From Caproiciproducens galactitolivorans (GTDB lineage Bacteria; Bacillota; Clostridia; Oscillospirales; Acutalibacteraceae): a stretch of 53,952 nucleotides of DNA. How positions within the stretch are numbered: the first letter of the stretch is position 1; every line of letters starts with the position of its first letter. The stretch lies in contig NZ_JAPOHA010000015.1 in NCBI RefSeq assembly GCF_026672255.1, forward strand, positions 1 to 53,952, written 5' to 3'. The notes below the pieces were generated by a model, which ran no database searches, was not told where the DNA came from, and was given only the letters and a program-made list of their open reading frames with translations. The position numbers and the translations under genes were made by a program. This document shows, piece after piece, positions 16,702 through 24,756 of this stretch.

Positions 16702-17030
16702 GTCAATGAAAACCATTTAGAATACGTGTACCCCAAAGATTTTTTAAGGATACCTCGGGGGTGCAGGCTGAGCCTGCACGCACGTTTATAATGATGTACT
16801 TTTTCTCTCTAAGCTGCCGCGGAGGAACGTCAATGAAAACCATTTAGAATACGTGTACCCCAAAGATTTTTTAAGGATACCTCGGGGGTGCAGGCTGCGC
16901 CTGCACGCACGTTTATAATGATGTACTTTTTCTCTCTAAGCTGCCGCGGAGGAACGTCAATGAAAACCACAAAGAAAGCGTGTCCCCCAAAGGCCTTTTG
17001 GGGATACCTCAGGAGTGCAGGGGGCTTTTG
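16702..17030. repeat. 127-bp tandem repeats, two near-identical and one diverged
   Basis: Copies start at 16702, 16829 and 16956. The first two differ by one base over 127; the third keeps clear similarity for about 65 bases and then departs. Each unit has ccccaaag, a hairpin gtgcaggc/gcctgcac, a T-rich stretch and ends with ggaggaac. That end forms a ribosome-site-like sequence ahead of an ATG in the next copy: copy 2 then reads a four-codon frame (MKTI) and copy 3 a 45-codon frame. Lack of drift between copies 1 and 2 implies recent duplication. No gene of known kind was found in it. Confidence 0.85.
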
Positions 17031-17097
17031 TGGAACCCGCTCGCCGGGATTCAAAAGCCCCCGGCTCGTCCTTTGCCTACTTTCGGACGTTTCCTAA
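16960..17097 (+). CDS. Possible 45-residue small protein in repeat copy 3
   Basis: An ATG follows ggagg by 7 bases and opens a 45-codon frame starting MKTTKKACPPKAFWGY and ending at a TAA at 17095-17097. It has three Cys and many basic residues. It has no family I recognise and lies entirely in repeat-derived, hairpin-rich sequence, so it may be only the chance reading of the element. Low confidence. Confidence 0.15.
   Translation: MKTTKKACPPKAFWGYLRSAGGFCGTRSPGFKSPRLVLCLLSDVS
17020..17062 (+). other. Perfect 11-bp-stem hairpin at the end of the 127-bp array
   Basis: gggggcttttg (17020-17030) and caaaagccccc (17052-17062) pair perfectly, with a nested cccg/cggg in the loop. There is no T run after it, so termination is not clear. 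It could be an end structure of the repeat element. Confidence 0.55.
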
Positions 17098-17110
17098 TTT
17101 AGGGGCCCGC

Positions 17111-17375
17111 CCGGCCTGAGGGCAAGCGAAATCATTTCTGTAATTCAGTAGGAAGGACAAAGGGAAGGGTTCGACTATCCAAAAATATAACGCCGTGTTC
17201 CGGCCTGAGGGCAAGCTAAATCATTTCTGTAATTCAGTAGGAAGGACAAAGGGAAAGGTTCGACTATCCAAAAATATAACGCCGTGTTCCGGCCTGAGGG
17301 CAAGCTAAATCATTCCTGTAATTCAATATAAAATACAAAGAAATAGGTTCGGACTGTCCGAAAAATTTCTGAGGT
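17111..17375. repeat. 89-bp tandem repeats, two near-identical and one diverged
   Basis: ccggcctgagggcaagc recurs at 17111, 17200 and 17289. Copies 1 and 2 differ at two bases; copy 3 follows for about 40 bases and then diverges. No frame stays open across the units and no ribosome site is evident. The stretch from here to the promoter at 17512 is non-coding and AT-rich, and includes an ARG-box-like sequence at 17382-17397. Confidence 0.85.
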
Positions 17376-17511
17376 GCCCCAATGAATATTTATACATAGG
17401 AAAGGCTAAAAATGGAAGTACATTTTCGAAAACACCCTGCAAATCCTATAAAAGAATCCGACTCCGTTTTTCGTCATTCATACAATCTTTAAAAACTTTT
17501 ATAAAAAATTC

Positions 17512-17540
17512 ATGACTTTTTCAACGAATTACCTTATAAT
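17512..17540 (+). promoter_or_regulatory. Probable promoter of the two-component operon
   Basis: A perfect TATAAT (17535-17540) is preceded at 17 bases by ATGACT (17512-17517), a partial match to TTGACA. It lies 57 bases before the response regulator start. Confidence 0.55.
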
Positions 17541-17596
17541 CAAAATAGGTTCATTTTAAGCAAAAATTTACAACGGGGGTATGAAGGAGGATAAAA

Positions 17597-18286
17597 ATGC
17601 CGGTTGGAAAAATATTAGTGGTCGACGACGACCAGAACATATGCGAGCTTTTACGTCTGTATATTGAAAAAGAAGGCTATCAGGTCGTTATTGCCAACGA
17701 CGGCCGAAAAGCGCTGGAGGCTTTTGAAACGGAAGCGCCGGACCTGATTATGCTTGACATCATGCTGCCCGAACTGGACGGCTGGCAGGTCTGCCGCGAA
17801 ATCCGGAAGAAATCGCAGTGCCCGATCATTATGTTGACGGCAAAGGGCGAAGTCTTCGACAAAGTGCTTGGGCTGGAGCTGGGCGCGGACGACTATGTGG
17901 TGAAACCGTTTGAAGCGAAGGAAGTTGTCGCGCGAATCAAGGCGGTCCTCCGCAGGCTCGGCAAGAACGGCGACGAAACCGTTAAAGAAGTGAAATACGA
18001 CAAGCTTTCCATTAATTTAACGAACTACGAGCTGCGCGTCAACGGGGTGCAGATCGATACCCCGCCCAAGGAAATGGAACTGATTTACCATTTGGCGAGC
18101 AATCCGAACCGCGTTTTTACACGCGACCAGCTGCTCGACGAGGTTTGGGGCTTTGATTATTACGGCGACAGCCGTACGGTCGACGTCCACGTAAAGCGCC
18201 TAAGGGAAAAGCTGGAAGGCGTTTCCGAAAAATGGGCTTTGAAAACGGTTTGGGGCGTTGGCTACAAGTTTGAAGTTAAGGAATAA
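17597..18286 (+). CDS. OmpR/PhoB-family response regulator
   Basis: 229 residues. Receiver domain 1-120 with acidic pocket DDD (about 10-12), phosphoacceptor Asp54 in LIMLDIMLPELDG, Thr in MLTAK and Lys in VVKPF. The C-terminal winged helix (about 132-228) includes TRDQLLDEVWGFDYYGDSRT and VDVHVKRLREKL. An aaggagg site precedes the ATG. The cognate kinase starts 3 bases after its stop, and an HtrA-like protease follows, which points to an envelope-stress circuit. The target genes cannot be read from here. Confidence 0.94.
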   Translation: MPVGKILVVDDDQNICELLRLYIEKEGYQVVIANDGRKALEAFETEAPDLIMLDIMLPELDGWQVCREIRKKSQCPIIMLTAKGEVFDKVLGLELGADDYVVKPFEAKEVVARIKAVLRRLGKNGDETVKEVKYDKLSINLTNYELRVNGVQIDTPPKEMELIYHLASNPNRVFTRDQLLDEVWGFDYYGDSRTVDVHVKRLREKLEGVSEKWALKTVWGVGYKFEVKE

Positions 18287-18289
18287 AAA

Positions 18290-19780
18290 ATGCAAAAAAC
18301 GCTTTTTAAAAAATATCTGCGAATTACCTCCCTGATTGTGGTAATCAGCTTTCTGTTTTTAAGCTTTGTCATGCTGATCTTCGTTTCCAATTACTACCGG
18401 TCGGAAAAATGCGCGCTGCTCCGCAAAAACGCGGAAAGCGTAGCGACGATCGCCGCCAACAGCGTTACTTCCGTGCAGGATAATTTCTATTCGATTGACG
18501 GCAAGCGCATGAAGGTCTTTATCGCGGCTTTTTCCGAAAATATTGACGCGGACATTTTTGTTACGCGGCTGTCCGGGCAGGTCGAGATTGCTTCCTATGA
18601 CAGCGGGAGCGCCGTAAACGAGACCAAGCAGGTCAGCCAGGATATTATTCAGAAAGTGGTATCCGGCGGATACAGCGCGCAGGGCACGATGGGCGGAATT
18701 TACAGCCAGCCCTACTATGTTGTCGGCGTGCCGATTACCGTTATGAATATCGACGGCAGCAAAACCGTGATCGGCGCGGTGTTTACCGCTTATAACGTGC
18801 GCTCCTTCAACGTTTTTCTCGGTGAAATTATGCGCGTGTTCCTGCTGGCCGCAATTGCCGCGTTTGTCATCTCGTTCTGCGCGGTATGGCTCTTTTCCTA
18901 CAATCTGGTACGCCCGCTGCGGAATATGGCGGCGGCGGCCCATTCCTTCGGAAACGGGGATTTCTCCGTGCGCGTGCCGGTTACGAGCGAGGACGAAATC
19001 GGGCAGCTGGCGATGGCGTTCAACAACATGGCAAGTTCGCTGTCTTCCGGCGAAAACGCAAGCCGCAATTTTGTGGCGAATGTTTCGCATGAGCTGAAAA
19101 CACCGATGACGACCATTGCGGGATTTATCGACGGCATTCTGGACGGAACCATTCCTCCGGAAAAGCAGAAGCATTACCTGACGGTTGTTTCGCAGGAAGT
19201 GAAGCGTCTTTCCCGGCTGGTTCGCACGATGCTGGCTCTTTCCCGGATTGACAGCGGGGAACTGAAGATTCGCCCGGCGCGATTCGATTTGACAAATACC
19301 GTTTTGATTGCTCTTTTATCGTTTGAAAAAGCGATTGAGGATAAAAAGCTGGAAATCCGGGGACTTGAGGACGCCGAAAGCCTGTTTGTTGACGGCGACC
19401 CGGATATGATCCATCAGGTTGTATATAATTTAATAGAGAATGCGGTAAAGTTTACGAATGAAGGCGGCTATATTCAAATCAGCATTCAGGATCTTCCCGA
19501 TAAGACCAATGTGAGCATTAAAAACAGCGGCGCGGGCATCGCCCCCGAGGAACTGTCGCTGATCTTTGACCGCTTCTACAAGACCGACAAATCCCGAAGT
19601 CAGGACAAAAACGGAATGGGTCTCGGCCTTTATATTGTAAGAACCATCATTAAGCTGCACGGCGGAGAAATCACGGTAAGCAGCGTGCAAAACGAATACT
19701 GCCAGTTCGAATTCTGGATTCCGAAAATAAATGAGCCGCCGCAGCTGAAAGACGGTTCCGCTGAGCAGACTAAGGAGTAA
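18290..19780 (+). CDS. Membrane sensor histidine kinase
   Basis: 496 residues. Membrane segment 1 (about 12-33), an extracytoplasmic sensor of about 140 residues, segment 2 (about 180-204), a HAMP domain (about 205-257), HisKA with phosphoacceptor His267 in NVSHELKTPMTTIAGFIDGI, and an ATPase domain with N-box NLIENAVKF and G-boxes in MGLGLYIV. It autophosphorylates on His and passes the phosphate to the response regulator just upstream. The sensor resembles the PAS-like extracellular domains of WalK-type kinases only loosely, and the signal is unknown. It is in one operon with the regulator and the protease gene, which starts 23 bases later. Confidence 0.93.
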   Translation: MQKTLFKKYLRITSLIVVISFLFLSFVMLIFVSNYYRSEKCALLRKNAESVATIAANSVTSVQDNFYSIDGKRMKVFIAAFSENIDADIFVTRLSGQVEIASYDSGSAVNETKQVSQDIIQKVVSGGYSAQGTMGGIYSQPYYVVGVPITVMNIDGSKTVIGAVFTAYNVRSFNVFLGEIMRVFLLAAIAAFVISFCAVWLFSYNLVRPLRNMAAAAHSFGNGDFSVRVPVTSEDEIGQLAMAFNNMASSLSSGENASRNFVANVSHELKTPMTTIAGFIDGILDGTIPPEKQKHYLTVVSQEVKRLSRLVRTMLALSRIDSGELKIRPARFDLTNTVLIALLSFEKAIEDKKLEIRGLEDAESLFVDGDPDMIHQVVYNLIENAVKFTNEGGYIQISIQDLPDKTNVSIKNSGAGIAPEELSLIFDRFYKTDKSRSQDKNGMGLGLYIVRTIIKLHGGEITVSSVQNEYCQFEFWIPKINEPPQLKDGSAEQTKE

Positions 19781-19803
19781 ATCATTTTGGAAAGGATAGA
19801 CTT

Positions 19804-21537
19804 ATGAGCGATCATTTCGATAAGAACGACAACGGCGAAAAAGAATACGGCGAAAAGAACCCATGGGAGACGGATTCCCCCGAATCAAAGGAAGAAACGC
19901 AGCCGGTTGAGCCGCAGGAATCGGACGATGCCGCTCCCCGGGAAGACAATGAGGCGGCGGAGGAACCGGAAACGCCGGAAGAGCCGGTAAACCCGGACGG
20001 CGGGGAAGAATCCGCTTCCCAAAAACCGGAGTGGCCGGATAACAGCCGGTCGCCCTATCAGAATCCGCAGAATCCCTATTCGCCGTATGGGCAGTATAAC
20101 AATCCGTACGGACAATATACGAACCCCGGCAACGGGGGTTACGGCAATTACGGTTACGGGCAGAACCAGTATAACCCGCAAAATCAGTACAACCCGCAGA
20201 ACCGGTACTGGACGTATCCGCAGTACAACGGGCAGTATTCGCAGCAGAATCCGCAGCAGCCAAACCAGCCGAATCAGCCGGAGCAGCCCCATGGTCCCCG
20301 CGGGCCGAAGCGGAAGAATACCGGAATGCGTGTGTTCCTTGGATTCCTTGCACTCCTTGTCGGCGGATTCGTTTTGGGCTTCTGCATTTACGGCGTGCAC
20401 ACGGCGATTGACCAGCAGGGAAGCTGGCAGGGAGGCACCGTTTCCCAGCCGGCGGAAAACAACAACGGGGGCGCGTCTTCCGGTTCCGGTCAGGCCCAGA
20501 ATCCCGGCAGCAACGTCGGCGGCGGAGCCGCCAATGCCGCGGGCATTACCATTCAGTCAAAGCCGAGCGGCAGTCCGCTGGACGCAAAGACGGTGTATAA
20601 AAACACGGTGCAGAGCGTGGTCGGGGTGGAAACCACGGTTCCCGGAACCACGGAAAGCCAGGGCGGCGTAATACAGGGTACCGGCATTGTTGCGACGAAG
20701 GACGGTTATATCCTGACAAACGCGCATGTGGTAAACTATTCCCGTTCCTATAAAGTAAAAGTTGTGCTTTACAATAAAAAGGAGTACGACGCGACGGTGG
20801 TTGGCTACGATAAGACTTCCGATATCGCCGTGCTTCGCATCAACGTGAACAACCTGAGCGCGGCGGTGTTCGGCAACGCGGATCAGCTTGAAATCGGCGA
20901 TCCGGTGATCGCGATCGGCAACCCGGGCGGCATTGAATTTGCAAGCTCCCTGACGGGCGGCTATGTTTCCGCGCTGAACCGCGCCATTGAAAGCCACAGC
21001 GACAACGGCATGACGTATATCCAGACCGACGCGGCGATTAACCCCGGCAATTCGGGCGGCCCGCTTGTGAATATGTACGGGCAGGTCGTCGGCATCAACT
21101 CGAATAAAATTGTTGCGACCGGCTACGAGGGCATGGGCTTTGCCATTCCGGTGAGCAAGGCGAAAAATATTATCGACGACCTGGTCGCGCGCGGATATGT
21201 CAGCGGGCGGAGCCGCCTTGGCATTACGGCAACCACCGTTACGGCGATTCAGTCGGAGCTTTCCGGTTACCCGACCGGCGTTATGATCCATGCGATCAGC
21301 TCGGAAAGTGATTTGACAAAATCGGGTGTTGTTCAGGGAGACGTCATTACGAAAGTCGACGGGCAGGCGATTTCCAGCGTGGACGATCTGTACGCTGTGC
21401 TGAACAAGCACAAGGCGGGCGATACGGTTACGCTGACCATATTCCGCATGGGAAGCGGGCAGAGCACGAACGGAAGCACCAGAGAAGTGAAGACAAAGCT
21501 TCTGGAAGATAAAGGGGAAACCCAGCAGACAAAATAA
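19804..21537 (+). CDS. HtrA/DegP-like serine protease with Q/N/P/Y-rich cytoplasmic arm
   Basis: 577 residues. The first ~170 are acidic and then low in complexity, with repeats such as NPYGQY, NPQNQY and QPNQP; one membrane segment (about 176-198) follows. The trypsin-like S1C domain has His308 (TNAHVV), Asp340 (SDIAVLRI) and Ser417 (NPGNSGGPLV), so the triad is complete, and a PDZ domain fills about 480-560. Topology predicts the protease outside the membrane. Location behind a kinase/regulator pair fits control of envelope protein quality. The disordered arm is unusually long; its function is unknown. A bidirectional terminator follows. Confidence 0.92.
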   Translation: MSDHFDKNDNGEKEYGEKNPWETDSPESKEETQPVEPQESDDAAPREDNEAAEEPETPEEPVNPDGGEESASQKPEWPDNSRSPYQNPQNPYSPYGQYNNPYGQYTNPGNGGYGNYGYGQNQYNPQNQYNPQNRYWTYPQYNGQYSQQNPQQPNQPNQPEQPHGPRGPKRKNTGMRVFLGFLALLVGGFVLGFCIYGVHTAIDQQGSWQGGTVSQPAENNNGGASSGSGQAQNPGSNVGGGAANAAGITIQSKPSGSPLDAKTVYKNTVQSVVGVETTVPGTTESQGGVIQGTGIVATKDGYILTNAHVVNYSRSYKVKVVLYNKKEYDATVVGYDKTSDIAVLRINVNNLSAAVFGNADQLEIGDPVIAIGNPGGIEFASSLTGGYVSALNRAIESHSDNGMTYIQTDAAINPGNSGGPLVNMYGQVVGINSNKIVATGYEGMGFAIPVSKAKNIIDDLVARGYVSGRSRLGITATTVTAIQSELSGYPTGVMIHAISSESDLTKSGVVQGDVITKVDGQAISSVDDLYAVLNKHKAGDTVTLTIFRMGSGQSTNGSTREVKTKLLEDKGETQQTK

Positions 21538-21568
21538 AAAAAGGACGCCGCGCAGGCGTCCTTTTTTG
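21536..21568. terminator. Bidirectional terminator between htrA-like and degV-like genes
   Basis: ggacgcc-gcgca-ggcgtcc is flanked by A on the left and T on the right, so it can stop transcription from both convergent genes. The two genes end 31 bases apart. Confidence 0.9.
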
Positions 21569-22441
21569 TTATCGTTTTGAACCGAGGAAAAACAGGGCGA
21601 TGGTTCCCGGCCCGGAATGGGTTCCGATGACGGGGCCGATGTAGTTGATGACGAAGTTTTTTACGCCGAAACGGGCTTTGATTTCTTCGGCAACAAATTC
21701 GGCGTCTTCCTTTGCGTCGCCGTGGCTGATAAACACGGTCTGCGACGCCGGATTGAGGGCGGTTTTCTCCATATGGTCCACTAGCGCCAGAAGCGAGGCG
21801 CGGCGGCCCCGCGCTTTGCCCATATTGGTCAGGTGGCCCTCGTCGTCCACATGAAGGACCGGTTTGATATTCAGCATGGTGCCGATTAAAGCGGTTGCGC
21901 CCGAAATCCGGCCACCGCGCTTCAAGTGATTTAAATCCTCGACGGTAAACCAGTGGCAGACGCGGAGCTTGATCTCCTCCAGCCAGATGCGCAGTTCGTC
22001 GATGCTTTTGCCTTTCCGCTTTTCCTCAACGGCAAGGGAAAGAATCAGGCCCTCACCCAGCGAAGCGCAGAGCGTGTCCACCGCATAAACTTTTCTTTCC
22101 GGATACTTCGGGGTCAGCTCCTCGCACGCCAGCTTCGCGGCGTTGTAGGTGTTGCTCAGCCCGCTGGAAAAAGCAATGCAGAGCACGTCCCGGCCGGACT
22201 GAAGAATAGGCTCCATAGCGCCTTTAAAAGCTTCTATATTTACAGCGGAGGTAGTGCAGGCCGCCCCTTTGCGGATATTATGATAGAATTCCTGAAAGGA
22301 CAATTCCCTTCCATCCAGGTAATTATGGTATTCCCTGCCCATCATGTTAAAGGAAAGGGGAAGTACAGTCAGCTCCATTTTCTCGGCCAGTTCGGCCGGA
22401 AGGTCGCAGGAGGAATCCGTAACAATGGCATATTCACTCAT
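21569..22441 (-). CDS. DegV-family fatty-acid-binding protein
   Basis: 290 residues. The N-terminus IVTDSSCDLP and the later FSSGLSNTYNAA, RGGRISGATA and GPVIGTHSGPGT are DegV hallmarks. Proteins of this family bind a fatty acid; in Firmicutes the related FakB proteins present fatty acids to the kinase FakA. No FakA gene is in the window, so the role is only inferred from the family. The chosen ATG at 22441 has aaaggtg six bases upstream; an in-frame GTG nine bases earlier lies inside that site. Confidence 0.92.
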   Translation of the reverse strand: MSEYAIVTDSSCDLPAELAEKMELTVLPLSFNMMGREYHNYLDGRELSFQEFYHNIRKGAACTTSAVNIEAFKGAMEPILQSGRDVLCIAFSSGLSNTYNAAKLACEELTPKYPERKVYAVDTLCASLGEGLILSLAVEEKRKGKSIDELRIWLEEIKLRVCHWFTVEDLNHLKRGGRISGATALIGTMLNIKPVLHVDDEGHLTNMGKARGRRASLLALVDHMEKTALNPASQTVFISHGDAKEDAEFVAEEIKARFGVKNFVINYIGPVIGTHSGPGTIALFFLGSKR

Positions 22442-22479
22442 AAACTTCACCTTTCAAAATGTAAAAAAATTACAATTGC

Positions 22480-22519
22480 ATTATACCATGAAATCATTCA
22501 TCCGTAAATCATTTACGGA
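22480..22519 (-). promoter_or_regulatory. degV-like promoter with overlapping palindrome
   Basis: On the minus strand TATAAT (22485-22480) is preceded at 17 bases by TTTACG (22508-22503). A perfect inverted repeat tccgtaaat-c-atttacgga (22501-22519) covers the -35, a likely operator for an unidentified regulator. Confidence 0.6.
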
Positions 22520-22638
22520 AAAAAGAATACCGTGTAAGCTCCGCTTTATGTAGCAACAAGAAAAGACCTCTCCCGCTCCCTCCCATGTATTCACGGAAGG
22601 AAGCATTACAGGAGAGTTCAAAAAGGGGAGGAGTAAAG

Positions 22639-22653
22639 ATGAAAACAAATTAA
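22639..22653 (+). other. Four-codon open frame behind a strong ribosome site
   Basis: ggggaggag (22625-22633) is followed by ATG AAA ACA AAT TAA and then directly by a terminator. It looks like a gene start whose body is gone, or a very short leader peptide. No plus-strand promoter was convincing. The rest of 22451-22711 shows nothing else. Confidence 0.3.
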
Positions 22654-22682
22654 AAAAGGAACGGAAAAGCCGTTCCTTTTTA
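22652..22682. terminator. Bidirectional terminator of the YtrA-like operon
   Basis: ggaacgg-aaaag-ccgttcc has A on the left and T on the right, so it works on both strands. It lies about 30 bases after the permease stop on the minus strand. Confidence 0.85.
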
Positions 22683-22711
22683 TTATGCCTTCTTTTTTTA
22701 TTGCTTATACA

Positions 22712-23335
22712 TCAAATTTCTTTATTTTGAAAAATCCAACAGGATAAAAAGTAAGAACCAATATAGAGAAGCAGTGCGGCAGGTAGGAAAATAATGGTCA
22801 GCAACTCCGCCGTGGCATTGCTGATGGAACTGAGCGCGGAGAAGTTTATCCCGAGATTCTTCAGAAGTGCCGCCCCGGCTGTGGGCGCAAGGAAAAGTAC
22901 GATTAACCAGATGCGGGCTTTCTGCGTGCCGAACTTATAAAGCAAGGGCATCATCAAAGCCATGATAAAGAGGGAACCGGCGAAAAAGCAGTAGATAATG
23001 AGCGATAATTCGGAATCCAGCTTGCGGGCGGCCAGCGCCAGAAGGATGGAAATGAGAAAACCGGCGGTATCAAACAAAATGCCGAGAAGGTAGCGGCTCA
23101 GCACGATCTGCTTTTTCGTTACGGGCAGGGAAAGCGCGTAGGTATCCCATTTTGACAGCTCATCATAGGCAAAGGCGTTCACAATGAGCATGGCTGAAAA
23201 GATAATGATAAATGCGGACAGAAAGGCGACGCCGCCGGATGAGGAGAAGATAACGGCGTACAGCGCCAGAATAATTGCAAACTTGACGCCGACCTTTTTC
23301 AAAGTAAGGATATCTTTTGTAAGCAGTGCGATCAT
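22712..23335 (-). CDS. ABC-2 type transporter permease
   Basis: 207 residues with six hydrophobic segments (about 15-33, 35-53, 82-103, 110-130, 140-158 and 180-200). The cytoplasmic stretch AYDELSKWDTYALSLPVTKK between the second and third segments is typical of small ABC-2 permeases in YtrABC-like systems. It pairs with the ATPase upstream, whose stop overlaps its ATG by four bases. Cargo is unknown; relatives take part in resistance to cell-envelope-active compounds. Confidence 0.85.
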   Translation of the reverse strand: MIALLTKDILTLKKVGVKFAIILALYAVIFSSSGGVAFLSAFIIIFSAMLIVNAFAYDELSKWDTYALSLPVTKKQIVLSRYLLGILFDTAGFLISILLALAARKLDSELSLIIYCFFAGSLFIMALMMPLLYKFGTQKARIWLIVLFLAPTAGAALLKNLGINFSALSSISNATAELLTIIFLPAALLLYIGSYFLSCWIFQNKEI

Positions 23336-24192
23336 GCTTTTTCCCCCTTTACATACAGCAGCATAATTTCATCGATGGTTGCCGTGTCCACGACCAGACC
23401 GGGATGCTTCCGTTTGAACTCCTCGCGGTTTTCGACCAGCGCCTCATAGCCGCATTCATTTTTGCGCCAGCGGATCAGTTTGGATTTTTCGAGCTTCTGG
23501 AAATCCGCCGTGTCGCATTTCACAATTCCGCAAAGGTAAATCAAATCGTCTTTTGAACGGTCGAACACGATTTTTCCTTCGTGGATAAACGTGACATAGT
23601 CCGCGACTTTTTCGAGGTCGCCGGTAAGATGGGAGGAAAACAGAATCGCGTGGGACTCATCCTGAATAAAATCAAGGAAGAGATCGAGGATTTCACTGCG
23701 GACAATCGGGTCCAGTCCGCTGGTGGCTTCGTCCAGAATCAGCAGGCGCGGATGGTGCGCGATCGCGCTGACGATGCTCAGCTTCATTTTCATCCCTTTG
23801 GAATACTCTTTGATGATTTTATTCTTTGGAAGCTTGAAACGGCGCAGGCAGTCCTCGAACAGGGCGTCGTCCCAGCTTTTGTAAATCCGTTTCAGGATCG
23901 CCGCGATATCGCCCGCCTTGAACTCGCCATGAAAATAGCTTTCGTCGAAGACAACGCCGATCTGTTCTTTAATTTTGCGCTCATCCTTGATATTATCCAT
24001 TCCGAAAATCGTAACGGAACCGGAATCCCGCCGGATTTCATTCAGAATTAGCTTAAGGGTGGTCGTTTTGCCCGCGCCGTTTTCGCCGATAAATCCGACG
24101 ATACTGCCGCTCGGGACGGTAAAGCTGACGTCGCTGAGCTGAAACGACGGGTAGCTTTTGCTGAGATTCTTTACTTCTAAAATATTTTCCAT
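23332..24192 (-). CDS. ABC transporter ATP-binding protein, YtrB/CcmA-like
   Basis: 286 residues. Walker A GENGAGKTT, signature YSKGMKMKLSIVSAIAHHP, Walker B LLILDEATSGLDP and switch His in SSHLTGDLE. A C-terminal extension of about 80 residues follows, as in other transporters of this group. The ATG at 24192 lies seven bases after ggagg; the frame extends upstream to a GTG without a ribosome site. It is the middle gene of a regulator-ATPase-permease operon. Confidence 0.9.
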   Translation of the reverse strand: MENILEVKNLSKSYPSFQLSDVSFTVPSGSIVGFIGENGAGKTTTLKLILNEIRRDSGSVTIFGMDNIKDERKIKEQIGVVFDESYFHGEFKAGDIAAILKRIYKSWDDALFEDCLRRFKLPKNKIIKEYSKGMKMKLSIVSAIAHHPRLLILDEATSGLDPIVRSEILDLFLDFIQDESHAILFSSHLTGDLEKVADYVTFIHEGKIVFDRSKDDLIYLCGIVKCDTADFQKLEKSKLIRWRKNECGYEALVENREEFKRKHPGLVVDTATIDEIMLLYVKGEKA

Positions 24193-24215
24193 ATAAATTC
24201 CTCCGGCACACAATT

Positions 24216-24590
24216 TTATTCGCCGCTGTAAAGCAGAGAGAGCATTTCGATCAGTTTCCCGAGCGTAATTCCGCCCGATTTTGCCGCGTCTACCGCGCTT
24301 TGCAGAAGGTTCTCCGCCTTTTTCAGCTGTTCCTCGCGGATAAATTCCATGTTTTTTCGCGCCACAAAGCTTCCTTTGCCCGCGACGGTCTCGATAAAGC
24401 CGTCCCGTTCCAGATCTTCATAGGCGCGCTTTGTGGTGATTACACTGATATGCAGCTCCTTTGCCAGAAGCCGCATGGAGGGCAGCGCGTCCCCTTCGTT
24501 CAGATAACCCGCGATAATACGGTTTTTAATCTGCTGCGTTATCTGTTCGTAAATCGGTTTTCCGCTGGAATTGCTGATGATGATATCCAC
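24216..24590 (-). CDS. GntR-family regulator, YtrA subfamily
   Basis: 124 residues from the chosen GTG start at 24590, which has gaggtg five bases upstream and gives the usual MDIIISNSSGKPIYEQI. An upstream ATG at 24605 also is in frame but lies inside the ribosome site. The winged helix (about 10-75, LPSMRLLAKELHISVITTKR) is followed by a short C-terminal tail without a ligand domain, the mark of the YtrA subfamily. Members repress their own operon and respond to envelope stress. Its promoter holds a 20-bp palindrome. Confidence 0.88.
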   Translation of the reverse strand: MDIIISNSSGKPIYEQITQQIKNRIIAGYLNEGDALPSMRLLAKELHISVITTKRAYEDLERDGFIETVAGKGSFVARKNMEFIREEQLKKAENLLQSAVDAAKSGGITLGKLIEMLSLLYSGE

Positions 24591-24624
24591 TTTGTCACCT
24601 CGCATCCGTCAGCACATACTGTAT

Positions 24625-24666
24625 ATATCGTATATATACGATATCACCGTTATATCAGGATGTCAA
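24625..24666 (-). promoter_or_regulatory. YtrA-like operon promoter and 20-bp palindromic operator
   Basis: On the minus strand TTGACA (24666-24661), a 17-base spacer and TATCGT (24643-24638) make the promoter. The perfect palindrome ATATCGTATATATACGATAT (24625-24644) covers the -10, the expected place for self-repression by the GntR dimer. Confidence 0.75.
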
Positions 24667-24756
24667 TGGTTTTTTTATCCTATTTTTTTTCAATGTTTTC
24701 CCTCAAACGGGCAATTCAGCCTGCGAAATGCGGGTGTGTTGAGAGGAGGCGAAGGA

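Noticed and set aside
16830-17054. 74-codon minus-strand frame across the 127-bp repeats
   Set aside because: No ribosome site; sequence is repeat-derived and not multiple-of-three periodic.
17111-17375. CRISPR array or riboswitch in the repeat region
   Set aside because: The units are joined head to tail without unique spacers, and no known riboswitch core was recognised.
24667-24756. Promoter for the phage cluster
   Set aside because: No pair of -35 and -10 boxes at acceptable spacing was seen in this stretch.
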